Positions 24,035 through 33,080 are shown, counted from the stretch's first letter. The stretch is 64,000 nt of DNA from Occallatibacter savannae (GCF_003131205.1 NZ_QFFY01000003.1:434001-498000), one strand, 5' to 3'. Translations and numbers: made by a program. Notes: generated by a model from the sequence alone, not told the origin.

Positions 24035-24105
24035 GGACACCGATGGACACTAGCTGGATATCGATATCGTCGCAATTGACGCGGGTGCGGAGCTGTGACG
24101 GACAC
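24035..24105. repeat. GGACAC motifs at the right island end
   Basis: GGACAC at 24035-24040, TGGACAC at 24044-24050 and GGACAC at 24100-24105, all in the same orientation, between the integrase start and the attR-like core. They mirror the motifs at 19421-19498. Confidence 0.4.
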
Positions 24106-24113
24106 TACATGGT

Positions 24114-24126
24114 TTATTCTGGTAAG
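24114..24126 (+). repeat. Candidate attR core (13-bp direct repeat)
   Basis: TTATTCTGGTAAG, identical to 19363-19375. It lies 125 bases outside the integrase start and 38 bases before glnD, the usual position of an attachment site next to an integrase gene. It contains TATTCT, which could act as a glnD -10 box. Confidence 0.6.
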
Positions 24127-24164
24127 ACATCATTAAGCACGACTTGCCTTCACAATAGACACTC

Positions 24165-26774
24165 ATGACTCCAGTCGCTCTAGCGGTTGACGATCTACGG
24201 GATCAGTATCTCCGGGAGATGGCGCTCGTCCGGCAGACCTGCGAGCGGACCGGGGATGGGACCGCGGCGATCCGTCGAAGGTCGGCGGTGGTGGACCGTA
24301 TCCTCATTGAAATGTGGCGTCGGGCGTTCGCAGGACAGCCTGCCCAGAACGTTGCGCTACTGGCGCTCGGTGGCTACGGACGCAAGGATTTATTCCCTTT
24401 CTCGGACATCGACGTGCTGTTTGCGTTTTCGGACGAGAAGACGGAGGAGCAGACCCGAGAGGCTGTCCGTTCGGTGATTCAAGGGATGTGGGACATCGGC
24501 CTGCGGGCCAGCCCAACGTCGAGGACAGTGAAGGAAGCAGGGCGGTTCGATCCGGACAATCTCGAGTTCACCCTGGCGACGCTGGATCGGCGATTTCTGG
24601 CCGGGCAGTTCCCTCTTTACCAGCAACTGCACCAGACGGTCTTTCCCGGGCTGGTTCTAAGCGAGTGGAACACGATTACCCAGAAGCTGGGAGAGATTGC
24701 CCGGGGACGGCACGCGAAGTACGGCAACACCATCTTCCACCTTGAGCCGAATCTGAAGGAGTGCCCCGGTGGGCTGCGGGATTACCACCTGGCTGTCTGG
24801 TTTGCGCTGCTCTTCCACCTCAAGGAGACGAAGGAGTGGCCGCGCCAGCGCGGGGGCGTTTTCCAGAGCGCGCGCGGCGATGCCGAGGCGGCGTTCGACT
24901 TTCTGGCTGCGGCGCGCTGTTTTCTGCACTTCCGGCATGGACGCGACGACAATACGCTCGACTGGCAGTCGCAGGATGAGGCGGCGGCGAATTCGATTGG
25001 GCTGGAGACCCGGGGGACGGCCGATCCGGCGTACTGGATGCGGACCTACTACCGGCATGCGCGCGTGATTTACCGCAGGGCGGCGCTGCTGATGGAGCAC
25101 TTGCCTGCACCCGTGAGCTTCTACCGGCAGTTCCGGCGGCGGCGAACCCCGATTGCCGGAACGGATTTCATTCTGGATCAGGGCCGTATCGACATCCTCC
25201 CTGGAGCGCAGTTCAGCGATACGGCGGCGATTCTGCGGGTGTTCTCGCTGATGGCAACGCACGGGTATGCGCTGTCGCAGGCTGCGGAGGACCGGATCAC
25301 GGATGCCCTGCCGGCATTGGCGATCCATATCCCCGAGGGGCCGTACCTCTGGAACGCGCTGCGCGAAGTGCTGCTGGGCCCGCATGCTGCACACGCGCTG
25401 CGGACCATGCATGCCCTGGGCGTGCTGGAGATGCTGATTCCAGAGTTTCACCTGATTGACGCTCTTGTGATTCGCGACAGCTATCACCGGTATACGGTGG
25501 ATGAACATACTTTTCTGACTATCGACAACGTGCACAGCCTTCGCCAACCGGCACATGACTACGAGCACAGGCTGGCGCAGCTGTTGCCGGAGATCGACAG
25601 GCTGGACCTTTTCCTGCTTTCGCTGTTGCTGCATGACACCGGCAAAGGACGCAGGAGCGGCGAGCATACCGGACAAAGCGTCGAGTTGGCAGACGGCTTC
25701 CTCGCACGTCTGGACTTCGATTCTGAAGAGCGAGACCAAGTGTTGAAGCTGATCCGGCTGCATCTGGACATGTCGAATGCGCTGCGCAGAGACATCTTCG
25801 ATGCGGACAACATTCGAAATTTCGCGGAAAAGGTCGGAAGCCCGGCCCTGCTGAAGATGCTTACGCTAATGACCTATGCGGACATCAAAGCCGTCAATCC
25901 GGAAGCGCTGACCCCGTGGAAGGCCGAAAACCTCTGGCAGCTGTATATGGCGACCGCGAATTTCATGGATCGGAGCGTGGATGAGGTTCGATACCATTCG
26001 GCAATTGATCCCACGCTGCTAAACCGGATTCGATCGATGGTGCCGTCGAGCCAGTACGACGCGCTCCGGCAGTTCCTGGAAGGGCTCCCCCAGCGCTATC
26101 TGCAGACGCGACTGCCGGAACACATCCGGAACCACTTCCAGCTTGCTTTGAATCTCGACAAGAACCCCGTCCAGCTTGACCTCCGACCCCAGCGACAGCT
26201 TTTCGATCTGACCGTGATCGTCCGCGATCGCAGCAGGCTATTCGCCGATGTTGCGGGAGCGCTTGCGGCCTGGGGGATGAACATCGTGAAGGCAGGCGCG
26301 TTCTCAAATGATGCGGGTGTTGTTGTCGACAGCTTCCAGTTTACGGATGTGTTCAGGACCATTGAGCTGAATCCGAGTGAGAAGGATCGTTTCCTGAGCT
26401 ACCTCCACGAAGTCGTTGCGCAGAAGGTCCCGGTGGAGCAGATGCTCGATTCGCGCCGCCATACGAGCAGCGGCAGCAATGTGAAGGTAGAAGTTGGAAC
26501 TCGGCTGCAATTCGATTCGGAATCGTCGAGCCATTCCACGCTTTTGCAGGTGGTGGCGCAGGATGGGCCGGGACTTCTTCGGCAGATTGCGCTTACGCTA
26601 AGCCAGCACAAATGCAACATCGAGGTTGCGCTTATCGATACCGAGGGAGAGACCGCAATCGACGTCTTCTACCTGACTGAGAATGGGGCAAAGCTCGGCA
26701 GTGATGTACAGAAGGCGCTGGCCGCAGATCTGACCGCGGCGATCGCGGAGTTGCGGACTCCGGCGAATGCGTGA
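24165..26774 (+). CDS. glnD: [Protein-PII] uridylyltransferase / uridylyl-removing enzyme
   Basis: Senses glutamine and modifies PII proteins. Domains in order: nucleotidyltransferase with GGYGR (69-73) and SDIDVLF (Asp81, Asp83); central helical region; HD domain with [15 protein letters not shown] near residue 490; two C-terminal ACT domains ([25 protein letters not shown] and [44 protein letters not shown]). Full length at 869 aa. No strong SD before the ATG. Its upstream region is the right border of the mobile island, so the insertion may have replaced part of its promoter. Confidence 0.95.
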   Translation: MTPVALAVDDLRDQYLREMALVRQTCERTGDGTAAIRRRSAVVDRILIEMWRRAFAGQPAQNVALLALGGYGRKDLFPFSDIDVLFAFSDEKTEEQTREAVRSVIQGMWDIGLRASPTSRTVKEAGRFDPDNLEFTLATLDRRFLAGQFPLYQQLHQTVFPGLVLSEWNTITQKLGEIARGRHAKYGNTIFHLEPNLKECPGGLRDYHLAVWFALLFHLKETKEWPRQRGGVFQSARGDAEAAFDFLAAARCFLHFRHGRDDNTLDWQSQDEAAANSIGLETRGTADPAYWMRTYYRHARVIYRRAALLMEHLPAPVSFYRQFRRRRTPIAGTDFILDQGRIDILPGAQFSDTAAILRVFSLMATHGYALSQAAEDRITDALPALAIHIPEGPYLWNALREVLLGPHAAHALRTMHALGVLEMLIPEFHLIDALVIRDSYHRYTVDEHTFLTIDNVHSLRQPAHDYEHRLAQLLPEIDRLDLFLLSLLLHDTGKGRRSGEHTGQSVELADGFLARLDFDSEERDQVLKLIRLHLDMSNALRRDIFDADNIRNFAEKVGSPALLKMLTLMTYADIKAVNPEALTPWKAENLWQLYMATANFMDRSVDEVRYHSAIDPTLLNRIRSMVPSSQYDALRQFLEGLPQRYLQTRLPEHIRNHFQLALNLDKNPVQLDLRPQRQLFDLTVIVRDRSRLFADVAGALAAWGMNIVKAGAFSNDAGVVVDSFQFTDVFRTIELNPSEKDRFLSYLHEVVAQKVPVEQMLDSRRHTSSGSNVKVEVGTRLQFDSESSSHSTLLQVVAQDGPGLLRQIALTLSQHKCNIEVALIDTEGETAIDVFYLTENGAKLGSDVQKALAADLTAAIAELRTPANA

Positions 26775-26781
26775 AGCAAGC

Positions 26782-26812
26782 CGCCAGTCTTCAGCTTTCA
26801 GTCACCAGTTCC
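26782..26812. repeat. TCAG-type intergenic repeat after glnD
   Basis: CAGTCTTCAGCTTTCAG and TCACCAG units, the same class as the repeats before dapB and after efp. Confidence 0.45.
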
Positions 26813-26928
26813 GCAATACTGCCCAGGCTCAGCGCTCTCAAGACTGGGGCCTTCGGCCTCCGGCACGCTAGCTTCTGCTCGATCAGCCGAGCAATTAGAA
26901 TCGATGTAACTACGATTGAGGAATTTGC

Positions 26929-27504
26929 ATGGCTGCACTGATTGACGCGATCGATGTGAAGCGAAAGATGTATTTCGAGTTTGAGAACACTCCCTACTAC
27001 TGCCTGGACGTAGAGGTATCCACGCCGACGGCGCGGGGCGGACAGACACTGGTTCGTCTGAAAATGCGGAATCTGCTGACGCGCGCGGTGTTCGACAAGA
27101 CGTTCAAGGCCGGCGAGAAATTCAAAGAGCCTGACCTTGAGACTGTCGAAGCTTCGTATCTGTACTCCGACGGGGATGCATCGCATTTCATGGACCAGGA
27201 GTCGTTCGAGCAGATCGAGTTGACGCCAGAGAAGCTGGGCGACGCGCAGCTCTTCCTTACCGAGGGAATGATCATCAAGATCGACAAGTTCAATGGAAAT
27301 CCGATCGGCATTCAGCTTCCGGAGAAGGTTGAACTGAAGGTGGCGTATACCGAGCCTGGCGCCCGCGGCAATACAGCGAGCGGAGCGGTGACGAAACATG
27401 CGCGCCTGGAAACGGGGCTTGAGGTCAAAGTGCCGTTCTTCGTGGAAGAAGGCGAGACGGTGAAGATCTACACCGAGACACGGGAGTTCGCGGGGCGGGC
27501 GTGA
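26929..27504 (+). CDS. efp: Elongation factor P family protein with EfpL/YeiP-type loop
   Basis: EF-P enters the ribosomal E site and rescues stalls at polyproline. ATG at 26929 with GAGGA at 26918-26922. Three beta-barrel domains are present: KOW-like N-domain, OB domain with SYLYSDGDASHFMDQESFEQ, and C-domain with KHARLETGLEVKVPFFVEEGETVKIYTETREF. The domain I tip reads STPTARGGQT, which matches the SPTARGAAT loop of E. coli YeiP/EfpL rather than the PGKG loop of lysine-type EF-P. An unmodified arginine tip is therefore likely. 191 aa, standard. No modification enzyme gene is in the window. Confidence 0.9.
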   Translation: MAALIDAIDVKRKMYFEFENTPYYCLDVEVSTPTARGGQTLVRLKMRNLLTRAVFDKTFKAGEKFKEPDLETVEASYLYSDGDASHFMDQESFEQIELTPEKLGDAQLFLTEGMIIKIDKFNGNPIGIQLPEKVELKVAYTEPGARGNTASGAVTKHARLETGLEVKVPFFVEEGETVKIYTETREFAGRA

Positions 27505-27508
27505 AAAG

Positions 27509-27572
27509 ACAGTTGTCCGTCTTCAGTTGTCAGTTTTCAGTGGTCAGTGGTCAACCTTCAGTTCTGAGCCAT
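27509..27572. repeat. CAGTTTTCAG-type repeat cluster after efp
   Basis: Successive CAGTTGTC, TTCAGTTGTCAG, TTTTCAGTGGTCAGTGGTCA and CTTCAG units over about 60 bases. Imperfect tandem repeats with a 7-10 base period. Confidence 0.55.
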
Positions 27573-27697
27573 TAGTTCTCATTGAAGTGTGAGATTACCT
27601 GATTGCCTGTGAGACTGCGGACTGAACGCCTGCAGTCGATTTTTATCTTTCCGCGAGGGGCAAGTACGTACACTGATTCGGCATCTGGTTCCGAGTC

Positions 27698-28435
27698 ATG
27701 CCTGAGGCGCTTCGATTTTCGCTCTTAGCTCTGGTTGCGTTCATGGCGGCGCTGCTGGCGGCCGTAACGGGCTTCGGCGGTGCGGCGGTGCTGTTGCCGA
27801 TGCTGGTATTCGTGTTCGGTGTGCGCGAAGCCATTCCGATCCTCACCGTTGCGCAACTGATTGGGAATGCAAGCCGGGTGTGGTTCAACCGGGGCGAACT
27901 GGACTGGCGCGTTGTGGGTTGGTTTTCGCTGGGCGGAGTGCCGATGGCACTGCTGGGCGGAGTGCTCTTCGCACATGCTCCGATGCGCGCGCTCATTCGC
28001 GTGCTGGGCGCATTTCTCATCCTCATCGTGGTGATCCGGCATACGCCGAAGATAAAGGCTTTCCGAACGCCTCTTAAAGGATTTGCGCTAATCGGCGCAG
28101 GATCCGGCTTTCTTTCCGCGCTTCTGGGAAGCGTTGGACCGCTGATGGCACCGTTCTTCCTGGCTTACGGGCTTGTGAAGGGTGCGTACATTGGAACAGA
28201 GGCTCTCTCGACTGTCGTGATGCACGTGACGAAATTGATCGCATACCGGCAATCGTCCGTGCTTCCGATGCATGCCGTAATGAGCGGACTGACGCTCGGG
28301 CCCATCATGGCGGCTGGATCATTCGCCGGAAAGAGCGTTGTCGATCGCCTTCCGGAGCGCGTCTTTGTGCTGATCATCGACGCCACTCTCGTCGCCGCAG
28401 GGGTGATGTTTCTGGGCGCGTGGGGCAAGGTCTAG
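27698..28435 (+). CDS. TSUP-family membrane transporter, second paralogue
   Basis: 245 aa, about eight transmembrane segments. Half-repeat signatures AAVTGFGGAAVLLPML (residue about 25) and GFLSALLGSVGPLMAPFFL (about 130). The family exports or imports small sulfur-containing anions and other organics; substrate unknown. No SD before the ATG. It converges with the RcnR/FrmR-like repressor, whose stop lies 18 bases away, so it may not be in the same regulon. Confidence 0.82.
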   Translation: MPEALRFSLLALVAFMAALLAAVTGFGGAAVLLPMLVFVFGVREAIPILTVAQLIGNASRVWFNRGELDWRVVGWFSLGGVPMALLGGVLFAHAPMRALIRVLGAFLILIVVIRHTPKIKAFRTPLKGFALIGAGSGFLSALLGSVGPLMAPFFLAYGLVKGAYIGTEALSTVVMHVTKLIAYRQSSVLPMHAVMSGLTLGPIMAAGSFAGKSVVDRLPERVFVLIIDATLVAAGVMFLGAWGKV

Positions 28436-28453
28436 AAAGTGCAGCGTTGCCGC

Positions 28454-28726
28454 TCACTTGAGGTAGGCGCGAACCAGATCGATGAGGTCTTCGGCCAGTT
28501 CAGGGGCGATCTGCTCTTTTGCGCCGTCAACGAGGTGGAAGCGGATATGTGTCTCGAGAATTTCAGCCATAAGGCCGTTGATGCCTCCGCGCACAGCGGC
28601 CAGCAGCATGAGCTGACCCCCACAATCCTCATCGGAGGTCACGAGACGCTCGACCGCATCAAGTTGGCCGCGCAAACGACGGACCCGCTGGAGAAGCTTG
28701 ACCTTTTCACGTTCCTGGAGGGACAT
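28454..28726 (-). CDS. CsoR/RcnR/FrmR family metal- or aldehyde-sensing repressor
   Basis: 90 aa, all helical, start at 28726 with AGAGGA six bases upstream. Fold-typical LLQRVRRLRGQLDAVERL and LLAAVRGGINGLMAEILETHIRFHL. Cys35, His60 and His64 are present, as in the nickel/cobalt sensor RcnR (His3, Cys35, His60, His64), but residue 3 is Leu; FrmR has Pro2 and no His64. So it lies between RcnR and FrmR in ligand pattern. Two G-tract operators precede it and face a divergent porin gene. Confidence 0.88.
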   Translation of the reverse strand: MSLQEREKVKLLQRVRRLRGQLDAVERLVTSDEDCGGQLMLLAAVRGGINGLMAEILETHIRFHLVDGAKEQIAPELAEDLIDLVRAYLK

Positions 28727-28747
28727 GGGTATTCCTCTTGAATACAT

Positions 28748-28786
28748 ATACCCATCCGGGGTATAGTACATACCGTAACGGGGTAT
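28748..28786. promoter_or_regulatory. Two tandem CsoR/RcnR-type operators
   Basis: ATACC-N4-CGGGGTAT occurs at 28748-28764 and again at 28770-28786, 22 bases centre to centre. The form (AT-rich flanks around a G/C tract with inverted ATACC/GGTAT arms) is what RcnR and FrmR bind. They lie between the repressor start (28726) and the porin start (28826), so both genes should be controlled. Confidence 0.7.
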
Positions 28787-28825
28787 ACATATTTCTCTGC
28801 TATCTTAGCCCAGACCAAATTCTTT

Positions 28826-30301
28826 ATGTACGTAAACACCAATGTGCTCGGTCTTCTTCTCTGCGCCGCGACGATTGTTCCGGCGGGAGCACAGCATACA
28901 TCCGCGCCGCCGACATCTTTGTCGGCGTTCCAGGCGAATCCCGGAAGTGCAGATCAGAAGAGCGAGGGCGTCGAACCCAAGGCCCAGACTCCGGAACCGC
29001 CACCGGACTCTCCGGCAAGTACGATCTTCCCGCATCCGGAGAATGCGCGTTACTGGATATCCGGGCAGGCCAATGTGATTTTTCAGGGCCGTGTTCCCTT
29101 TCACTCGCCCTACGAGGGCCCGGATACCTTTCGCAATTCAGCGGAATACAAGACGTCGATGGTGGAGACGCTGTACACCGCAATCAGGCGGAACCGCTCG
29201 ACTCGCTACGACACGGATTTCATTCTCGATATCGAGTCTGCTGGAGGGCGTGGACTGAGCGAGGCGCTGGGGCTGGCGGGGTTCACAAATCTTGATGTGG
29301 TGCGGAATCCGAATCTGGGCTCGAAGCCATACATCGCGCGGTACGGCATCCACCAGGTAATCGGGCTTACGGAGAAGACCGTGCGCCAGGAAGCCAACAT
29401 GTTTGCGCCTGCTCCGGAGGTTCCGGAGCGGCGCGTGGAGTTCAGAGCGGGCAAATTGACCCTGCCAGACTTCTTTGACGTGAACTCGGTGGGGTCCGAC
29501 AGCCATCTGCAGTTCATGAACTGGACTGTAGACAACAACGGTGCGTGGGACTATGCGGCGGACACGCGCGGATATTCCGTGGGTGGGATGGCGGAGTACG
29601 ACGATCGGGCGTGGAGCATTCGCTACGGGCTGTTTGCGATGCCCACGGTGGCCAACGGGATCGACATGGACTGGGCGTTCAGCAGAGCGCATGCGCAGAA
29701 CGGAGAGTTCGAAGTGCGCAAGGGCTGGGTGCCGAGTCGGAAAGGCACCTCGCGGGTGCTGTTCTACGCGAATCGCGCTCATATGGGCGTGTATCGCGAG
29801 GCAGTGCGTGCGTACCTTTCAGGAGAGGACACGAAGCCGGCTATCACTGCACATGAGCACTACGGCGCTTTGAAGTATGGGTTCGGCTACAACACGGAGC
29901 AGGAGCTCACAGCGAATCTGAGGGTCTTCGGAAGATTCGGATGGAACGAGGGGCAACACGAGTCGTTCGCATACACCGAGGTGGACCAGACGGTGGAGGG
30001 CGGAGCTGACTACTCCGGCGTCCGCTGGCACAGGCCCCAAGACAAGGCGGCGATCGCGGTGGTGTCGAATGCAATCAAGCGTGATCATCAGAACTATCTC
30101 CGCCTCGGCGGGCTCGGCTTTCTGCTCGGCGACGGGCGGTTGAACTACGGGCGAGAGAACATCGTGGAGAGCTACTACACGCTGCACGCCTGGCGAGGTC
30201 TGTTCTATTCGCTTGACGTGCAGCACATCAACAACCCCGGGTACAACCGGGATCGTGGGCCGGGGTGGGTGGGATCAGCGCGGGCGCACGTGGATTTCTA
30301 A
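28826..30301 (+). CDS. OprB-like carbohydrate/substrate-selective porin
   Basis: 491 aa with a signal peptide (LLLCAATIVPAGA) and a beta-barrel ending in aromatic Phe (RAHVDF), typical of outer-membrane proteins. Family blocks include YWISGQANVIFQGRVPFHSPYEGPDTF, RAGKLTLPDFFDVNSVGSDSHLQFMNW, NGAWDYAADTRGYSVG and QHINNPGYNRDRGPGWVGSARAHVDF. The OprB family usually transports sugars, but the RcnR-type operators upstream suggest regulation by a metal or aldehyde, so the cargo here may differ. Its stop overlaps that of the convergent gene by 4 bases. Confidence 0.85.
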   Translation: MYVNTNVLGLLLCAATIVPAGAQHTSAPPTSLSAFQANPGSADQKSEGVEPKAQTPEPPPDSPASTIFPHPENARYWISGQANVIFQGRVPFHSPYEGPDTFRNSAEYKTSMVETLYTAIRRNRSTRYDTDFILDIESAGGRGLSEALGLAGFTNLDVVRNPNLGSKPYIARYGIHQVIGLTEKTVRQEANMFAPAPEVPERRVEFRAGKLTLPDFFDVNSVGSDSHLQFMNWTVDNNGAWDYAADTRGYSVGGMAEYDDRAWSIRYGLFAMPTVANGIDMDWAFSRAHAQNGEFEVRKGWVPSRKGTSRVLFYANRAHMGVYREAVRAYLSGEDTKPAITAHEHYGALKYGFGYNTEQELTANLRVFGRFGWNEGQHESFAYTEVDQTVEGGADYSGVRWHRPQDKAAIAVVSNAIKRDHQNYLRLGGLGFLLGDGRLNYGRENIVESYYTLHAWRGLFYSLDVQHINNPGYNRDRGPGWVGSARAHVDF

Positions 30302-31146
30302 TCGCCTGCCTGCGTCGGCACGGGTTTGCCGCGGAGCAGGTCAGAGAGGTCGTCGATTCGCTCATCGAGCAGGTGCATCTTGCGCGAGAGACCCTGGATT
30401 TCCATCTCTGCGCGGCGGTTCACTTCGAAGTCAAGTTCGCTGCGGAGGCGGTCCTTCGTGTCCTGACGATTCTGGCTCATCATGATCACCGGCGCCTGAA
30501 TGGCAGCGAGCATGGACAGGAAGAGGTTCAGCAGGATGAACGGGTACGGGTCCCACGCCCTTTTGTCGAGGAACACGTTCGCTGTGGTGTAGGCAAGGAG
30601 CACGATCGCAAAGGTGATGATGAAGGTCCAGGAGCCGCCAAAGCCGGCGACGGCGTCGGCAATGCGTTCGCCGGTGGTCTCCTGCTTCTCGATGATCTCG
30701 TTCGGACTGCGCGTGGCGCGCAATCGGACGAGCTGATGCGCAGCATGGTACTGGTGAGCGAGAGTCGTCAGCAGATCCATGCCAGCGTCCGGTTTGCGCA
30801 GCATGAGGGTTTGAATATCGTCGCGCGAGATTTCAAGGCAGACGGATTCTTCAAGCGCGGTGGCGTTGGTCTGGTGAGGAGTCTCCTCGAGCATGGACGC
30901 GAATCCGAAGAACTGGCCCGGACCGGTTTCATCGACCACGACCTCCTGGTGATCCTCGTCGATCGAGGTGACGCGGACTTTTCCGGACACGGTGACATAG
31001 GCCATGCCGACATCGCCTGCCTTGTAGATACGCTGGCGGGCCGCGTAATTCTTGATGTCGACCTGCGAGGCGAGGACAGCAATTTCGTCGTCGTCGAGGA
31101 GAGAGAAAAGAGGCACGGTCTTGAGCATTTCGGGTTTGCAGCTCAT
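30298..31146 (-). CDS. Cyclic-nucleotide-binding domain + DUF1003 membrane protein
   Basis: Start at 31146 (MSCKPEML) with GGAG six bases upstream. Residues about 10-125 are a cNMP-binding beta-roll (LFSLLDDDEIAVLASQV, RIYKAGDVGMAYVTVSGKVRV, GPGQFFGFASML). From about 170 the DUF1003 domain has two transmembrane helices (WTFIITFAIVLLAYTTANVFL and PFILLNLFLSMLAAIQAPVIMMSQNRQ) and a C-terminal coiled region. The start overlaps the preceding gene (ATGA), so the two are one transcript. Ligand and output unknown. Confidence 0.88.
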   Translation of the reverse strand: MSCKPEMLKTVPLFSLLDDDEIAVLASQVDIKNYAARQRIYKAGDVGMAYVTVSGKVRVTSIDEDHQEVVVDETGPGQFFGFASMLEETPHQTNATALEESVCLEISRDDIQTLMLRKPDAGMDLLTTLAHQYHAAHQLVRLRATRSPNEIIEKQETTGERIADAVAGFGGSWTFIITFAIVLLAYTTANVFLDKRAWDPYPFILLNLFLSMLAAIQAPVIMMSQNRQDTKDRLRSELDFEVNRRAEMEIQGLSRKMHLLDERIDDLSDLLRGKPVPTQAGD

Positions 31147-32009
31147 GGAGTTCTCCGTAGTGGGGAAGCGGTAGGTTCGTTGAATGCGGATTTTATGGTA
31201 GCCGGGTGGCGAAGGGGAAAGTCTATTTCGTAGCCAAACTGGCACCCGATTCGTGGGCTGGCGATGTGGGCTCCACCGAGGATTGCAAAGGTGACACTGG
31301 TACGCCTGTTCAATGCCCAGGCACCGCCGAGAAGCGCCTGCAACTGATCTTTGCCGAGGCCGTTGTTATCGTCGAGAGCTCCGTAGAGCTCGCCACCGAG
31401 GGTAAGGCGCGGGCTAAAGTCGTGCGTGAGAGACAGACCGCCGGTGTAGACGTGGCCGTGTGTGGTCTGGATGCCGAGGACGCCGGTGCTGGTGTTACCG
31501 GCGAAGAGGAAGCCGAAGTTCCCGTTGATTCTTGTCTTGTCGGAGATGGCTTCCTGCGCTATCGAGTTCAGTGCGTAGTCGGTGAGCCCTGAGCCCAGAG
31601 ACTGGCGGTCGTCGCCGGTCGGAAATTCGATATAGAGACTTGAGGAGAGAGAAGGCGCTCGAAGCGGACGCGGAGCCTTGTAGAAGTTCCACTTGATTCC
31701 CATGTCGGCGTCACCGTTTCCGTTGGCGGTTTGAGAACCCGGTGCGCGGTAGATCGAGAGCCAGGGGATATCGAAATCGAGTTCCAGGGCATGCGGAAGG
31801 CCGTAGTTGACCTTGAAATTGGCGGTGTTCTGGCGAAGGTTAGGATACTGCGCGGATTGCAGGCCATCGTACTCGTTGAAGATCTCGAAGTGAAGGGTGC
31901 CCTGGTCAGTGACGTCTGCATTGTCCGTATAGAACGGCATCTGGGCGTAGAGCGGCGCCGCTACGGATGCGAGGACAGCCAGGAGCAGGTGCCGGAGGGG
32001 AGGTCGCAT
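31143..32009 (-). CDS. Outer-membrane beta-barrel protein, MetA-pathway phenol-degradation family-like
   Basis: 288 aa with a Sec signal (LLLAVLASVAAPLYA). Repeated amphipathic strands (LHFEIFNEYDG, FKVNYGLPHALELDFDIPWLSIY, ADMGIKWNFYKAP, SLYIEFPTGDD, NGNFGFLFAGN, YTGGLSLTHDFSPRLTLGGELYGA) and the GDADMGIKW/FPTGD motifs resemble Phenol_MetA_deg outer-membrane proteins. Role of the family is poorly known. It heads a two-gene unit with the cNMP-DUF1003 protein. Confidence 0.78.
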   Translation of the reverse strand: MRPPLRHLLLAVLASVAAPLYAQMPFYTDNADVTDQGTLHFEIFNEYDGLQSAQYPNLRQNTANFKVNYGLPHALELDFDIPWLSIYRAPGSQTANGNGDADMGIKWNFYKAPRPLRAPSLSSSLYIEFPTGDDRQSLGSGLTDYALNSIAQEAISDKTRINGNFGFLFAGNTSTGVLGIQTTHGHVYTGGLSLTHDFSPRLTLGGELYGALDDNNGLGKDQLQALLGGAWALNRRTSVTFAILGGAHIASPRIGCQFGYEIDFPLRHPATIKSAFNEPTASPLRRTP

Positions 32010-32185
32010 GCAGGTTGAGAATTACTATACCGGGCGTGCGATCGGGCTGAATGTAAACGGAGGGTGAAACAGCGCCTTCATCTCGGTTGGGGATGGGGGT
32101 GACGGTGTCGTGTGACGCCGAACGCGGGTAAGGAGCCAGCACTCGTACGCTTACAATGGTTGAGATTCTCTGAGGAGCGTGTTTC

Positions 32186-33070
32186 TTGAGTCCGGATGTT
32201 GATCCGTGTGTTCTGGTGTACGACGTTGGCGGAAGCCATATCTCGGCGGCAGTCTGCCGGAGAAATGGGTACAGCCTGGGCACGGTGGTTCGTGCGAATC
32301 TGCCGGAAGAGCAGAGCAGCGCGGCGTTCATGGAAGTGCTGCATTCACTGGCGCTGAAGGCGAACGAGGGCAGGGCAGACGTTGAGGGTGCAGAGTTCGC
32401 GATGCCGGGGCCGTTCGACTACGAAAAGGGCATCAGCTGGATGGAGCACAAAATGCCTTACCTCTATGGCGTGAACGTGAGTGAGGGGCTGGCGGAACGT
32501 CTTGGATGGAAGCCGGAGCAGGTGCGATTTCTGAATGATGCTGCAGCGTATCTGCTGGGAGAAGTAGGGGCGGGCGCGGCCCGAGGAGTGAAGCGGGTGG
32601 TGTGCTTCACGCTCGGAACCGGGCTTGGATCGGGTTTTGCTGTGGATGGGCGCGTGGTCACAGAAGGAAAGGGCGTGCCGCCTGGAGGCGAGATCTGGAA
32701 TGCACCGTATCGAGGAGGAATTGCTGAGGACCAGATTTCAACGCGCGCTATCAAGAAGGCATACCTCGACCGCAAGGGTCAGAATCGCGAGGTGGCGTCG
32801 ATTGCGCACTATGCGATCGGGGGCGATCCGGACGCGGTGGCGGTGTTCCAGGAGTTTGGGAAGACACTGGGCATCCTGATCAAGGAACTTTTGAGAGACT
32901 TTGCGCCGGATGTGGTTGTCCTGGGCGGCGGGATTTCGCGGTCGGCTCCACTCTTTCTGGATGCCGTGAAAGCCGAGCTGAAGGACACGGGAATTGAGGT
33001 GCGGATCGCGGAGCTTGGGGACAACGCGCCGCTGGCGGGAGCAGGGGTGGCGTGGTTTACGAAGACTTAG
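32186..33070 (+). CDS. ROK family sugar kinase, TTG start
   Basis: Probable glucokinase or related hexokinase. The TTG at 32186 is chosen because AGGAG (32173-32177) sits eight bases before it. DVGGSHISAAV forms the phosphate-1 loop, LNDAAAYLLGE carries the catalytic Asp, TLGTGLGSGFAVDG is phosphate-2, and VVLGGGISRS is the adenosine motif. The usual ROK zinc signature CxCGxxGCxE is absent: the segment after GGEIWNAPYRGG has no cysteines. Substrate therefore uncertain. Convergent with the ftsB-like gene. Confidence 0.85.
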   Translation: MSPDVDPCVLVYDVGGSHISAAVCRRNGYSLGTVVRANLPEEQSSAAFMEVLHSLALKANEGRADVEGAEFAMPGPFDYEKGISWMEHKMPYLYGVNVSEGLAERLGWKPEQVRFLNDAAAYLLGEVGAGAARGVKRVVCFTLGTGLGSGFAVDGRVVTEGKGVPPGGEIWNAPYRGGIAEDQISTRAIKKAYLDRKGQNREVASIAHYAIGGDPDAVAVFQEFGKTLGILIKELLRDFAPDVVVLGGGISRSAPLFLDAVKAELKDTGIEVRIAELGDNAPLAGAGVAWFTKT

Positions 33071-33080
33071 TTTTCGGTTC

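Noticed and set aside
24657-25763. Long minus-strand open frame of 368 codons
   Set aside because: Fully antisense to glnD, whose own protein has intact domains.
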